DNA of 64,000 nucleotides, taken from NCBI RefSeq assembly GCF_045679555.1, contig NC_092092.1, positions 23,550,969-23,614,968 on the forward strand, given 5' to 3'. Below are positions 10,651-21,297 of the stretch, piece by piece. The stretch is from Salvelinus alpinus. Taxonomy: Eukaryota > Chordata > Actinopteri > Salmoniformes > Salmonidae. A model generated the notes under the pieces. The model was not told where the DNA came from. It was given only the letters and a program-made list of their open reading frames with translations, and did not search any database. Position numbers and translations under genes: made by a program. How positions within the stretch are numbered: the stretch's first letter is position 1; every line of letters begins with the position of its first letter.

Positions 10651-11882
10651 TCACTGTGGGAACTACGTCATCAATGCACTTATTGAGAAAGCCAGTGACT
10701 GATGTGGTGTACTCCTCAATGCCATCGGAAGAACCCCGAACATATTCCAGTCTGTGCTAGCAAAACAGTCCTGTAGCTTAGCATCTGCTTCTTCTGACCA
10801 CTTTTTTATTCCTGCTTCCTGCTTTAATTTTTGCTTGTAAGCAGGAATCAGGAGGATAGAAGTATGGTCAGATTTGCCAAATGGTGGGTGAGGGAGAGCT
10901 TTGTATGCATCTATGTGTGTGGAGTAAAGGTGGTCAAATTTTTTTTCTCTCTGGTTGCACATTTAACATGCTGATAGAAATTAGGTAAAATGGATTTCAG
11001 TTTCCCTGCATTAAAGTCCCCGGCCACTAGGAGTGCCACTTCTGGATGAGCGTTTTTCTATTTGCTTATGGCGGTATACATCTAATTGAGTCTTAATTAG
11101 TCTTATTGCCAGCATCGGCAAAAAATACAGATAAACTCTCTTGGTAGATAGAGAATCTCACGATAAGCTATAGACCACACTACCTCAGGCGAGCAAAATC
11201 TTGAGACTTCCTTAGATATCGTGCAGCAGCTGTTTTTTACAAATATACATAGACTGCCACCCCTTGTCACTGTGGGAACTACGTCATCAATGCACTTATT
11301 GAGAAAGCCAGTGACTGATGTGGTGTACTCCTCAATGCCATCGGAAGAACCCCGAACATATTCCAGTCTGTGCTAGCAAAACAGTCCTGTAGCTTAGCAT
11401 CTGCTTCTTCTGACCACTTTTTTATTCCTGCTTCCTGCTTTAATTTTTGCTTGTAAGCAGGAATCAGGAGGATAGAAGTATGGTCAGATTTGCCAAATGG
11501 TGGGTGAGGGAGAGCTTTGTATGCATCTATGTGTGTGGAGTAAAGGTGGTCAAATTTTTTTTCTCTCTGGTTGCACATTTAACATGCTGATAGAAATTAG
11601 GTAAAATGGATTTCAGTTTCCCTGCATTAAAGTCCCCGGCCACTAGGAGTGCCACTTCTGGATGAGCGTTTTTCTATTTGCTTATGGCGGTATACATCTA
11701 ATTGAGTCTTAATTAGTCTTATTGCCAGCATCGGCAAAAAATACAGATAAACTCTCTTGGTAGATAGAGAATCTCACGATAAGCTATAGACCACACTACC
11801 TCAGGCGAGCAAAATCTTGAGACTTCCTTAGATATCGTGCAGCAGCTGTTTTTTACAAATATACATAGACTGCCACCCCTTG
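10651..11882. repeat. Exact 616-bp tandem duplication inside the LINE
   Basis: Bases 10651-11266 and 11267-11882 appear identical along their length. Both encode the same 99-residue minus-strand frame (10962-10663 and 11578-11279), starting MCNQREKKFDHLYSTHIDAY. The junction has the short microhomology TGTC. By contrast the surrounding LINE is clearly decayed, so the duplication is much younger than the element, or is an assembly artefact. Confidence 0.9.
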
Positions 11883-11990
11883 TCTTACCAGAGGCTGCTG
11901 TTCTATCCTGCCGATGCAGTGTATAACCCGCCAGCTCTATGTTATTCATGTTGTCGTTCAGCCACGACTCGTGAAACATCATGAAAAACT

Positions 11991-12149
11991 GATAACAGTA
12001 ATAAAAATAAAATGGATTTATAATACTACTAAATTGTTTTTTGTAATTATAATCAACTTTAGCAAATACTTAATAATACCAGTGTTTCAACCATTCATAT
12101 TGCATTGTAAAATGTACTGTAAAATTACACTCAGTAGCACCTTTAGTAT
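11991..12149. other. AT-rich spacer
   Basis: Short AT-rich stretch between the truncated LINE 5' end and the possible exon at 12150. No feature recognised. Confidence 0.4.
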
Positions 12150-12359
12150 TCAAACCACAGCGTTTCCACACCCAGGGTCATCATTGCTATTATTATGGCC
12201 ATTTATATGTGTACAATCAGTTGAAATGCAATCAGTCCTTTGGGGGTAGGGCCAGGTCCCCTCCACGGGGGAGGGGCTGCTGCCACAGTCCAGGTCTGAA
12301 TGAAGCACAGGAGCCGTGGGTTGGCGTCCCGAGAAGCAGCCCATCTCAGAACTGCGGTC
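12150..12359 (-). pseudogene. Possible terminal exon of an unknown minus-strand gene, probably degraded
   Basis: A strong acceptor-like pyrimidine tract (CTCTCCTCTTCCCAG on the minus strand) precedes an open segment of 69 codons starting DRSSEMGCFSGR and ending GCGNAVV before a TGA. The composition (acidic, Ser, Pro, Cys) looks protein-like. Just upstream, from about 12476, a Gln-rich segment (RQQQQRKQQQMQKEEN) also follows a good acceptor but is in another frame, and no intron fits between them. One explanation is a single exon with a frameshift. A possible further exon ends at a GTAAGT donor near 12706. I cannot name the gene, and chance is not excluded. Confidence 0.3.
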
Positions 12360-12849
12360 CTGGGAAGAGGAGAGCAGTGAGTGGGGTTCCTCTGGTGGTT
12401 CTCTTCATGGTTTTCTTCTTTCTGCATTTGCTGCTGCTTCCTCTGTTGTTGTTGTCTGGAGTCAGCATTTGCCTGGAGCGTGAAAGACGGTGAGAAGAGA
12501 TCAGTATCAGGAGGGAGACTGTGATATCTAGAGAAAGAAGGTAGAGAAAGAGGGGGGAAATTAAGTTATCCAGAGAAATAAAAAGAGATGGAGAGGAAGA
12601 GTGATGAAGTCAGACACAGAGGGGGGGAAAAGAGAGAGGAGATTCAGACAAAGAAAAGATGAGAAAGCAAGATATGAAGTCTCTCTGTGAGAGGATCCAC
12701 TTACTTGGTGTGTGTGGCGTGTTTGTGTTCTACGTTGCATCTGTCCGCCCTGCTCTACTCCCAGTTGCAGTAGCACGTTGTGTGTCGAGTTTCCATAGCA
12801 TGTGGAGTTTAAAGTGAACCACACACACCCAGGAAGGCCTGCCCACTCA
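12360..12849. other. Purine-rich region with weak minus-strand coding signal
   Basis: The region 12480-12680 is largely GA repeats. The flanks hold the uncertain Gln-rich segment (12476-12390) and a possible donor at 12706 described with the putative exon at 12150. Nothing else is recognisable. Confidence 0.35.
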
Positions 12850-14222
12850 AATACCTCTCCATCACAGTTGACAACTCTATGGTGTCCCCCTCCCAGAGTG
12901 CAAAGAACCTCAGCGTGAACCTGGACAACACCCTGCTGTTCTCTGCAAACATCCAAGCAGTGACTCTCTCCTGCAGGTTCTTGCCCTACAACATCCGTAG
13001 AAAATTACCTTTCCTCACACAGGAAGCGGCACAGGTCCTAATCCAGGTACTTGTCATCTCCCATCTGGACAACTGCAACTCTGCTGGCTGGGTTCACTGG
13101 TTGTGCCATCAAACCCTTGCAACTTATTCAGAACGCCGCAGCCAGCCCGCCTGATGTTGAACTTTCCCAAGTTATCCCATGTCACCCAGCTTCTCTGCAC
13201 TTTCCACTGGCTCTCAGTGGAAGCTCGCATCCACTTCAAGACCCTGGTGCTTGCCTATGGAGCAGCAAGGGGAACTGCCCCCTCCCTACCTTCAGGCAGT
13301 GGTCGAAAAAGTACCCAATTGTCAAACTTGAGTAAAAGTAAAGATACCTCAGAAAATGACAAGTAAAAGTGAGTCACCCATTAAAATACTACTTGAGTGA
13401 AACTATTTGTTTTGAAATATACTTAAGTACCAAAAGTAAATGTCATTGCTAAAATATACTTAAGTATCAATAGTATAAAAGTATGAATAATTAAATTCCT
13501 TATATTAAGCAAACCAGACGGCAATTTTTTTTTTTACAGATAGCCAGAGGCACACTCCAACACTCAGACATAATTTACAAACTAAGCATTTGTGTTTAGT
13601 GAGTCCGCCAGATCAGAGGCAGCAGGGATGTTCTCTTGATAAGTGTGTGAATTGGACCATTTTCTGTCCTGCTAAACACTCAAAATGTATGGAGACAAAG
13701 TACATTATTTTCTTTAGGAACGTAGCAAAGTAAAAGTTGTCAAAAAATATAAATAGTAAAGTACAGATACCCCAAAACACAACTTAAGTAGTACTTTAAA
13801 GTATTTTTACTTAAGTACTTTACACCACTGCCTTCAGGCTATGTTCAAACCCTACACCACATGCCACTTCTAGTCTCTTGGCTGGGTCAGCTCCCGCTTG
13901 TCCCAGTCAAAGTTCTTCTCTGTCCTGGCACCCCAATATTGGAATGAGCTTCCCCCGGACGTTAGGACGGCCGAGTCCCTTACCATCTTCCAAAAACGTC
14001 TGAAAACCTACCTCTTCACCAAGAATCTTCATTACATCCCACAGCGACAATTTTTTTTAAACAACACTTGCCTTTTCCTACTAACACAGACTTTGCTGAT
14101 TACTTTGAGAAAAATGTACTTACTACAACTGTGATATGTGGTTGTCTCACCTAGCTATCTTAAGATGAATGTGCTAATAACTAAGTCGTTCTGGATAAGA
14201 GCACCTTGCTAAATTACAAAAA
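12850..14222 (+). mobile_element. L2-type LINE 3' fragment, split by a hAT MITE
   Basis: Plus-strand frames (12879-13154, 13103-13366 and 13898-14134) carry the C-terminal region of an L2-like ORF2, with AAQVLIQVLVISHLDNCNS, LVLAYGAARGTAPSL and FSVLAPQYWNELPPDVRTAE. The 3' tail at about 14140-14222 (CACCTAGCTATCTTAAGATG followed by GGATAAGAGC) is the usual fish L2 ending. The open reading frame is frameshifted and interrupted at 13297-13830. Only the 3' part of the element is present, as is typical after incomplete reverse transcription. Confidence 0.85.
13297..13830. mobile_element. hAT-type MITE with 8-bp target duplication
   Basis: The 534-bp insert starts CAGTGGTCGAAAAAGTACC and ends AAGTACTTTACACCACTG. 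It is flanked by the perfect 8-bp duplication CCTTCAGG (13289-13296 and 13831-13838). An 8-bp duplication and CAGTG ends indicate the hAT superfamily. It encodes nothing and interrupts the L2 frame. The interior is AT-rich with repeated AAGTA/ACTTA motifs. Confidence 0.85.
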
Positions 14223-14433
14223 TTAAAAAATGTATAAATCTATATGTCTATGGTGAGAGCAGGCACCTGAGCTGAGCCATAGGACAGATTTCTTTATTGA
14301 AACATTCTTGTAACAGTTCTTCCCAAGACACTGTGGATTTTAATTAGGATAGATTTCTTGCATTTTAAAACATCATTATCATCATTACAGAAATGGTAAA
14401 GAGTACAGCATGCAGTATTTTATAGGTTATATA
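14223..14433. other. AT-rich spacer
   Basis: Nothing recognised between the L2 tail and the next Tc1 element. Confidence 0.4.
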
Positions 14434-15985
14434 CAGTACCAGTCAAAAGTTTGGACACACCTACTCATTCAAGGGTTTTTCATTATTTTTTATATTTTCT
14501 ACATTGTAGAATAATAGTGAAGACATCAAAACTATGAAATAACACATTTGGAATCATGTTGTAACCAAAAAAAGAGTTAAACAAATCTAAATATATTTTA
14601 TATTTGAAATTCTTCAAAGATGCCACCCTTTGCCTTGATGGCAGCTTTGCACACTCTTGGCATTCTCTCAACCAGCTTCACCTGGAATGCTTTTCCAACA
14701 GTCTTGAAGGAGTTCTCACATATGCTGAGCACTTGTTGGCTGTTTTTCCTTCACTCTGCGGTCCAACTCATCCCAAACCCAACTGGGTTGAGGTTGGGTG
14801 ATTGTGGAGGCCAGGTCATCTGATGCAGCACTCCATCACTCACCTTCTTGGTCAAATAGCCCTTACAAAGCCTGGAGGTGTGTTTTGGGTCATTGTCCTG
14901 TTGGAAAACAAATGATTGTCCCACTAAGCGCAAACCAGATGGGATGGTGTATCGCTGCAGGATGCTGTGGTAGCCATGCTAGTTAAGTGTGCCTTGAATT
15001 CTAAATAAAATCAGTGTCACCAGCAAAGCACCCCCACAGCATCACACCTCCTCCTCCATGCTTCACGGTGGGAACCACACATGCGAAGATCATCCGTTCA
15101 CCTTCTGTGCGTCTCACAAAGACACTGCGGTTGGAACCAGAAATCTCACATTTGGACAGATTTCCACCAGTCTAATGTCCATTGCTCGTGTTTCTTGGCC
15201 CAAGCAAGTCTCTTCTTCTTATTGGTGTCCTTTAGTAGTGGTTTCTTTGCAGCAATTTGACCATGAAGGCCTGATTCACACAGTCTCCTCTGAACAGTTG
15301 ATGTTGAGATGTGTCTGTTACTTAAACTCTATGAAGCATTTATTTGGCCTGCAATCTGAGATGCTGTTAACTGTATTAATTTATTCTCTGGAGCAGAGGT
15401 AACTCTAGGTCTTCCTTTCCTGTGGCGGTCCTCATGAGGGCCAGTTTCATCATAGTGCTTGATGGTTTTTGTGACTGCATTTGAAGAAACTTTCAAAGTT
15501 CTTGACATTTTCCGGATTGACTGACCTTGATGTCTTAAAGTAATGATGGACTGTCATTTCTCTTTGCTTATTTGAGCTGTTCTTGCCATAATATGGACTT
15601 GGTCTTTTACCAAATAGGGCTATCTTCTGTATACCACCCCTACCTTGTCACAACACAACTGATTGCCTCAAACGCATTAAGAAGGAAAGAAATTCCACAA
15701 ATGAAGCCACACCTGTTAATTAAAATGCATTCCAGGTGACTACCTCATGAAGCGGTTGAGAGAATGCCAAGAGTGCGGAAAGCTGTCATCAAGGCAAATG
15801 GTGGATACGTTGAAGAATCTCAAATATATTTTGATTTGTTTAACACTTTTTTGGTTACTACAGGATTCCATATGTGTTATTTCATAGTTTCGATGCCTTT
15901 ACTATTATTCTACAATGTAGAAAATAGTAAAAATAAAGAAAAACCCTGGAATGAGTGGATGTGTCCAAACTTTTGACTGGTACTG
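14434..15985 (-). mobile_element. Near full-length Tc1-like transposon, transposase dead
   Basis: Ends CAGTACCAGTCAAAAGTTTG and the inverse, flanked by TA. Minus-strand transposase pieces include [13 protein letters not shown] (second catalytic Asp) at 14900 and WPPQSPNLNPV near 14800, where the expected pattern is SPDLNPIE, so a catalytic position is altered. Stops and frameshifts separate the pieces. Relatives: 24471-25602, 30140-30297 and 38080-38540. Confidence 0.85.
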
Positions 15986-16738
15986 TATCTATATTATATA
16001 GTTGTTTCATGACAGAAAAAGATTGCTGGATTGACATCAGCACTTGTTTCAGTCTAACACTCAAATAGATACAAAGCAAGAATTGCAAATAATGGCTTCA
16101 TAGAGTTTCTTTGTCATGCTTGAAAGTGCATAGATAACCTTTGGGTACCCAAGAGTAACCAAGGGTAGGGTGGACCTGATACTGAAGGTACATACATGAA
16201 ACCCTGAAAAAAAGGATTTACTCAGCGCAATGATGTCACCTAATGGACATTCTGGATAGTAATTTAAATAGTCTGCTCAACATTATAGCCTATATTATGT
16301 GTTTTAAGTGTTTGTGTTGTGGCATAAAGAGTGAAAATAGCTGGTGATTTCCTGATCAAACAGACAAAATAGGATGAAAATACATAATCCAACACTCCTT
16401 TTGGTGATAAATAAAACATGCATTATATACTGTAAACATACTGCAACAATCAATATCAATTGAGGTTTGGCATTTACAGCAAAATAGGTCGAGCTTACAA
16501 CATTCTAAATTGTACATAACTGTAGAGACTGGACTTGATGAGAGTAGTACAGTACTGATATTCAAGTATAACCAGACAATGCCCTTTCCCCATATCACAC
16601 ATGTATGGAAGGAACATATCTGACTCAAACTGCACCATAATTACATCAGTCTAAACATAATGGAGGTAATGGAGTTTTGATAAAGAAATCATAGCAATAA
16701 TATAGTGCAAAATCATTATTCAAAATCATTATTCATTA
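15986..16738. other. Unique intergenic DNA, nothing recognised
   Basis: AT-rich sequence without a supported exon. The 90-codon minus frame at 16628-16356 is Cys- and Ile-rich, has no motif and no splice context, and is probably chance. Confidence 0.4.
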
Positions 16739-18833
16739 TAGGGCTGACCCCATTTAGTCGACTGGCCGATTAATTGGCCGATAAGCTGTTGGTCGACCGA
16801 GATCTCTTTAGTCAAGCAGTAGCAATTTTTCATGATGCACAAGACCTGTCTGATTCACGGCTGTCTCAGTGGACTAATCCATTGCAAAGGCCAAGGGGAG
16901 GGCACAATCCATCACTCTAAGACGTGATACTGACATTTTATATGGTTATATTACGTAAAAATAATGGTGCAACATTAATAAATCAACTAATTTGTTCTAA
17001 ATTAATATTTTTCTCCCGCATTGGATACGGTCACTGTCCGTGGTTCTGAAACAATCTTCAGTGCGCCATAGAATTGCTGCCTTTCCCTATGTTGCTATGT
17101 GCATAATAGCAAAGTTAACCAGCATATTGGGATTGAGAACAATGCGGCGGAGGCAGCAGCAGAGACGGGGAAACAGCCCTTGCCTTAGCCTAATTGTCTA
17201 AGAAAATTGAGGAGCGAGGAAACCACAATTGAATTAGGTCTATAATGAATAGCCTAACTGTTAAATGTGCCTGGCTTTACAAATCATCCATATACAGCTA
17301 CAGAAATAAGACAGATATTGCTTCTGTTGCCTGTTTGAGTGTTTCTTTAATAGCCTACTAATTCCATGAGCACCAAGCCTCATGCAACGGCAAAATGGCG
17401 GCTAAAGCAATTTCACAGATTTGGCTGTTTTTAATCATTATAATAATGAGTAATGTCATCATCATTAGTAGGCTTTGTATTTTAACCTTGTATAACCACC
17501 ATCGAGGTGTAGGCCTAAGAGCGCGTCCTGTTTAGTCTTAATACCATAACTTACTTAGGCCTATATTTCATTATATAGGCTACCGTATCAATCAATCATT
17601 CATTCCTTCGTTCGTTCATGCCATCACAAAACATACGAGACAATCATGCTTTCAAATGCAATCAAGCATTTTAGTTTTACAAATAAATAAAGGAAGCTTA
17701 GAATAATTTACCTAATCAATAAATAAAGGAAGCTTAGAATAATTTACCTAATCAATAAATAAAAGAAGCTTAGAATAATTTACCTAATCAATAAATAAAG
17801 GAAGCTTAGAATAATTTACCTAATCAATAAATAAAGGAAGCTTAGAATAATTTACCTAATCAATAAATAAAGAAAGCTTAGAATAATTTACCTAATCAAT
17901 AAATAAACCGCAATTCACGAATGCATGCAACTGTTTTTAGTCTGATGTAATAAAGGCTTTATATATATATTTGTTTTTTTCATTAGTACAGACTCTCTGG
18001 TACACTTATATATTTAGTGTTATTTAGACTGTTCCAAATGGTTATAAAAAATTATAATATTGTAATCTAACAGCAACTGTTTGGCACACGATTCTCACAA
18101 CGCTTGCGCCTGTACCCAAATATTTCTTAATCGCCAGTAGTTTCCACAACTAAGTCAAATGTCTTCGACAGATCTGACTTCCCCTTTCCCTCCTGAGCAA
18201 CCAGTAAATATTCGCCCGTTTTGAGTTTCATTTTCCATGTCCTCCGCGTCCATTTTGCTAGTCAACATTATGGGTTTGGAGTTTGTTATAAGCAATTTAT
18301 TGATGTGATTATGATAGGCTATAGGCCCTATTGGTCACATGCATGCGATGCTTACATGTTTCATGTAAAGAGAGCAAGGGTTGAGGGAATAGGGAATATT
18401 TTTTGTAAACAAATTAGGGATTTCGATAACATAACTTTTCAGTCAGAAACAAGTAAGAAACGAAATGGCTGAAATGATGTTGCAGTTTCAACACGGACAG
18501 CGCATCAAACACTTGCTGTGGTGTGGTGCCTTTTCGCTGCAGTAGGGAGGAGAACGAGACAACGTGCGCTAGTCACACAGGCACTCAATGTCATTTCTTT
18601 TAACACAGTGTGACCATCGGGCTCTTTCTTGAGTCATTTTTGTGTGATAATTATCTAATCAAACCGTGTGCTTAAAGCATCAGACAAGCTCAGTGCATAT
18701 GTAGTTGATTTTATTCAAACACATAGGGTGTATGTCTATATATGGAAAAATAAGTTTAAACATTTTGATTGGTCGAAAGAACAGGAAGACTCTCGGTCGA
18801 CCAAGATTTTATTTTTAGTCGGGGACAGCCTTA
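16739..18833. mobile_element. 2.1-kb hAT-like DNA transposon without intact transposase
   Basis: The left end TAGGGCTGACCCC continues into TTAGTCGACTGG. The right end is the approximate inverse, with GGTCGACC, TTTTTAGTCGGGGACAGCC and TTA. These ends resemble fish hAT-family termini. The flanking octamers ATTCATTA and ATTTGTCA agree only at five positions, so the target duplication is weak. No transposase frame is seen. A 36-bp tandem array lies inside at about 17685-17908. Confidence 0.65.
17685..17908. repeat. 36-bp tandem repeat, six copies
   Basis: GAAGCTTA recurs exactly every 36 bases at 17693, 17729, 17765, 17801, 17837 and (as GAAAGCTTA) about 17873. Each unit also contains AATAATTTACCTAATCAA. 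Copies differ by one base at most. The array lies within the hAT-like element. Confidence 0.95.
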
Positions 18834-18994
18834 ATTTGTCATTATAACAGCAGTCTTGATTACAGTGAGTTCATAAAGAGGTATAGGCTATTGGTTTAGG
18901 GACCAAGGCACCACATTCATACACCATAATTAAATATAATTCATATAATACCCCACCCTCAGACCCCCAGACTGTCCCCCCCAGGCTCTGGGTC
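18834..18994. other. Spacer downstream of the transporter gene
   Basis: Ordinary AT-rich sequence leading into the minisatellite. No poly(A) signal for the minus-strand transporter could be assigned with confidence. Confidence 0.35.
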
Positions 18995-19480
18995 TAGGTG
19001 GTGAGAGAGACAGACTCTGGGTATAGGGCAGTGAGAAAGAGAGGCTCTGGGTCTTTGGCGGTGAGAGAGAGGCTCTGGGTCTAGGGCGGTGAGAGAGAGA
19101 AGCTCTGGGTCTAGGGCGGTGAGAGAGAGAGGCTCTGGGTCTAGGGCGGTGAGAGAGAGAGGCTCTGGGTCTAGGGCGATGAGAGAGAGGCTCTGGGTCT
19201 AGGGCGGTGAGAGAGAGAGGCTCTGGGTCTAGGGCGGTGAGAGAGAGCGGGTCTGGTCTGGGGCGGTGAGAGATAGAGACACTGGGCCTAGGGCAGTGAA
19301 AGAGAGGGGCTGGGTCTAGTGCCGTGAGAGAGGCTCTGGTCTAGGGCCGTGAGAGAGAGAGGCTCTGGTCTAGGCGGTGAGAGAGAGGGGCCCTGGGTCT
19401 AGGGCTGTGAGAGAGAGGGGCTCTGGGTCTAGGAGATGAGAGAGGGGCTCTGGGTCTACAGTGGTGAGAGAGAGAGCTTT
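18995..19480. repeat. 30-bp GC-rich minisatellite overlapping the transporter C-terminus
   Basis: The unit is about 30 bp, GGCGGTGAGAGAGAGAGGCT followed by CTGGGTCTAG, repeated some 15 times with indels of 2 to 6 bases. On the minus strand, 30 bases equal ten codons (DPEPLSLTAL). The array covers the last codons of the transporter frame and continues past its stop at 19370, so the length of the protein tail may vary between alleles. Confidence 0.9.
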
Positions 19481-21297
19481 ACCCAGCTGATATTGCTCCT
19501 TCATGGGCTCGGGCCCCTGCTTCTCTGGGCCCTTCTTCAAAGGATTCCTCCTATCAAACTCTGCTGTGATCTCAGCCAGTGTCCTGCCCTTGGTCTCAGG
19601 CAGAGTGAGGCCCACAAACAAAGAGGCAGCCACACAGACGCAACAGAACGGGATGAAGCAGAGCGCATCGAGGTAACTCACTATGAACGGAAAAGCCATG
19701 CCTACTATCAAGAGGTTGATCCACATGAGGGACCCAGCCACCATGTAGGCCGCAGGCCGAGCCGTCTGGTCAAAGATCTCAGCAGGCAAGATTCCCGTAA
19801 CCCCGGCAGGGCCCATACCGAAGCTGAGGATATAGCAGAACACACAGACCATGCTGAGATAGGGCATCCCTGGGATAGAGTAGCCCTGGAGGGTCAGGGC
19901 CAGGGTGAAGACCAGCGCCCAGACCGCCATCAGGGCGTATCCGCCACTGAGGAGCATCCTGCGGCCCACACGCTCAACCAGCAGGTTACACACGACGGCA
20001 GCAGTGAACTCACAGGCCCCAGTGCCGATAGAAACATACTGTACCTTCTCCACAGGGATCCCTGCTGCTTGGAAGATGTAAGAGGCATAGAAGTAGATGG
20101 AGTCATTACCACACAGCATCATGGCGCTGCTAGCAGCCATCACAGTGCGTAGCTGGGGGTGGAGGGAGCGGTTGGAGAACAGGTCCCAGGGAGTCTGACT
20201 CTTGGCCGTGGCCCCACCGGCGTCAGCCTGCTCCTGCAGCATCTCCTCCATCTCCAGGCTGAAGTCAGCTCCACCGCGGAACCTACCCAGAGCCCGGGCG
20301 CACGCCTCCTTGTTCCCCCGGTCCATGAGCAGGTAGCGGGGGCTCTCAGGGAACCAGGGCAGGGTGAGCAGCTGGAGGAGGCCTGGGAGGGCGTTGCTGG
20401 CCAGGAGGTAGGGCCAGAGGGGCTCGGTACCCAACAGCTCCGTTAGACCCACCACCTGGCCCAGGAAGATCCCGAACGCAGTGAACACGGCCGAGGAGAA
20501 GGCCACAGCGCCACGCAGGTGTTTGGGGGCGCTCTCTCCGAAATACATGGGCTGGACGTTCATGCTCACCCCAGCGTTGACCCCCACTAGCAGGCGTGCG
20601 AGAATAATCATCTCAACTGACCTCGCCGCCCTGCTGGTAAGGGCGAGGACTGCACCGAGGAACAAGAAAGAGTTATTGAGAAGTAGTGAGTTCTTCCTGC
20701 CACAGCGGACAGCCATGGGTCCTGCCAGAAGAGCCCCGGTCAGGCCACCCAGGGAGAAGGCAGACACGATCACGGTCCACAGCAGGGTCACCTGGGAGGT
20801 GTCTAGGCCGGTTCCCCAGCGCTCCCAGTATGTGTCATTGATGAACCTCTGGATGTGGTTGGTGGGGGCGTTGATGATGGAGAGGTTGTAGCCGTACTGG
20901 AAGGTGCCACCGATGGCAGCGGAGCACACCGTCAGGGTGAGGGTTCTGGAATTTCCTGCAGGCCTATCTGCCTCTGTTTTTGTGTCATCATGCTCTCTAA
21001 CATTCATTTGCAAGATTTGAGACTGTGTTGATTCTAATAATACTTTATTCCTTAAGAGGACAAATGCATCAGACTCAGAGCTTACTGAACACTGGTTTGA
21101 CAGCAGCTGTGTTTTTTAGACACACAGTAAATAAAGTAATGTATGAGCCAGAATGGCCGATATGGTATGCCAATATTTCACCTGTTTCTGTAGCGTGAGG
21201 GATCTTGTCTTGATAGCTACTGGACAGGACGCTAAATTCTATGCCAAACGTAACTCAACCGTCGGAAAAATAAGAATTAGGGAGGGAGCCTTACCAT
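19370..21297 (-). CDS. slc2a11l: SLC2A11 (GLUT11)-like facilitative sugar transporter
   Basis: A 12-span major-facilitator sugar transporter of the plasma or organelle membrane. The protein keeps GLUT signatures in order: GTFQYGYNLSIINAP in helix 1, CGRKNS in the helix 2-3 loop, the R-rich exit of helix 4, PESPRYLL after helix 6, GNDSIYFYASYIF in helix 7 (class II, GLUT11-like, in place of QQLSGINA), ERVGRRMLL, GPAGVTGILPAEIF in helix 10, and PETKGRT. Model: ATG at 21297-21295 is the last codon of exon 1 (donor GTAAGG), joined in frame to exon 2 at 21022 (acceptor AACACAG), giving MSQILQMNVREHDD. An in-frame ATG at 21007 is an alternative start. Nearly the whole protein (about 550 residues) lies in exon 2. 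Mammalian GLUT11 is multi-exon and about 500 residues, so this looks like a retrocopy with an added first exon. The last 30 or so residues derive from a minisatellite. Head-to-head neighbour: HLTF. Confidence 0.85.

Larger units (their letters stand above)
6799..11990 (-). mobile_element. L2/Rex1-type non-LTR retrotransposon, broken and interrupted
   Basis: Read on the minus strand, the element runs from an endonuclease-domain piece (11982-11719) through a linker (10962-10391) to a reverse transcriptase (10295-10002, then 9322-8251) and a 3' region ending near 6799. The RT shows [28 protein letters not shown] and the catalytic FADDT motif. The copy is dead: the endonuclease is truncated, the frame shifts, the polymerase is split by a solo LTR at 9329-10006, the 3' region holds a Tc1 insertion at 7028-8136, and the linker is tandemly duplicated at 10651-11882. 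The superfamily is inferred from the RT motifs; the exact clade is uncertain. A second 3' fragment of the same family lies at 38541-39123. Confidence 0.85.

Noticed and set aside
16356..16628. A 90-codon minus-strand frame
   Set aside because: Composition and lack of motifs or splice context suggest a chance frame in AT-rich DNA.
17685..17908. A regular array that could suggest a CRISPR or satellite centre
   Set aside because: There are no spacers: the 36-bp units are contiguous tandem copies in an animal genome.
19436..20152. A 238-codon plus-strand frame opposite the transporter
   Set aside because: It is the antisense shadow of the GLUT coding sequence, which carries all the family motifs.
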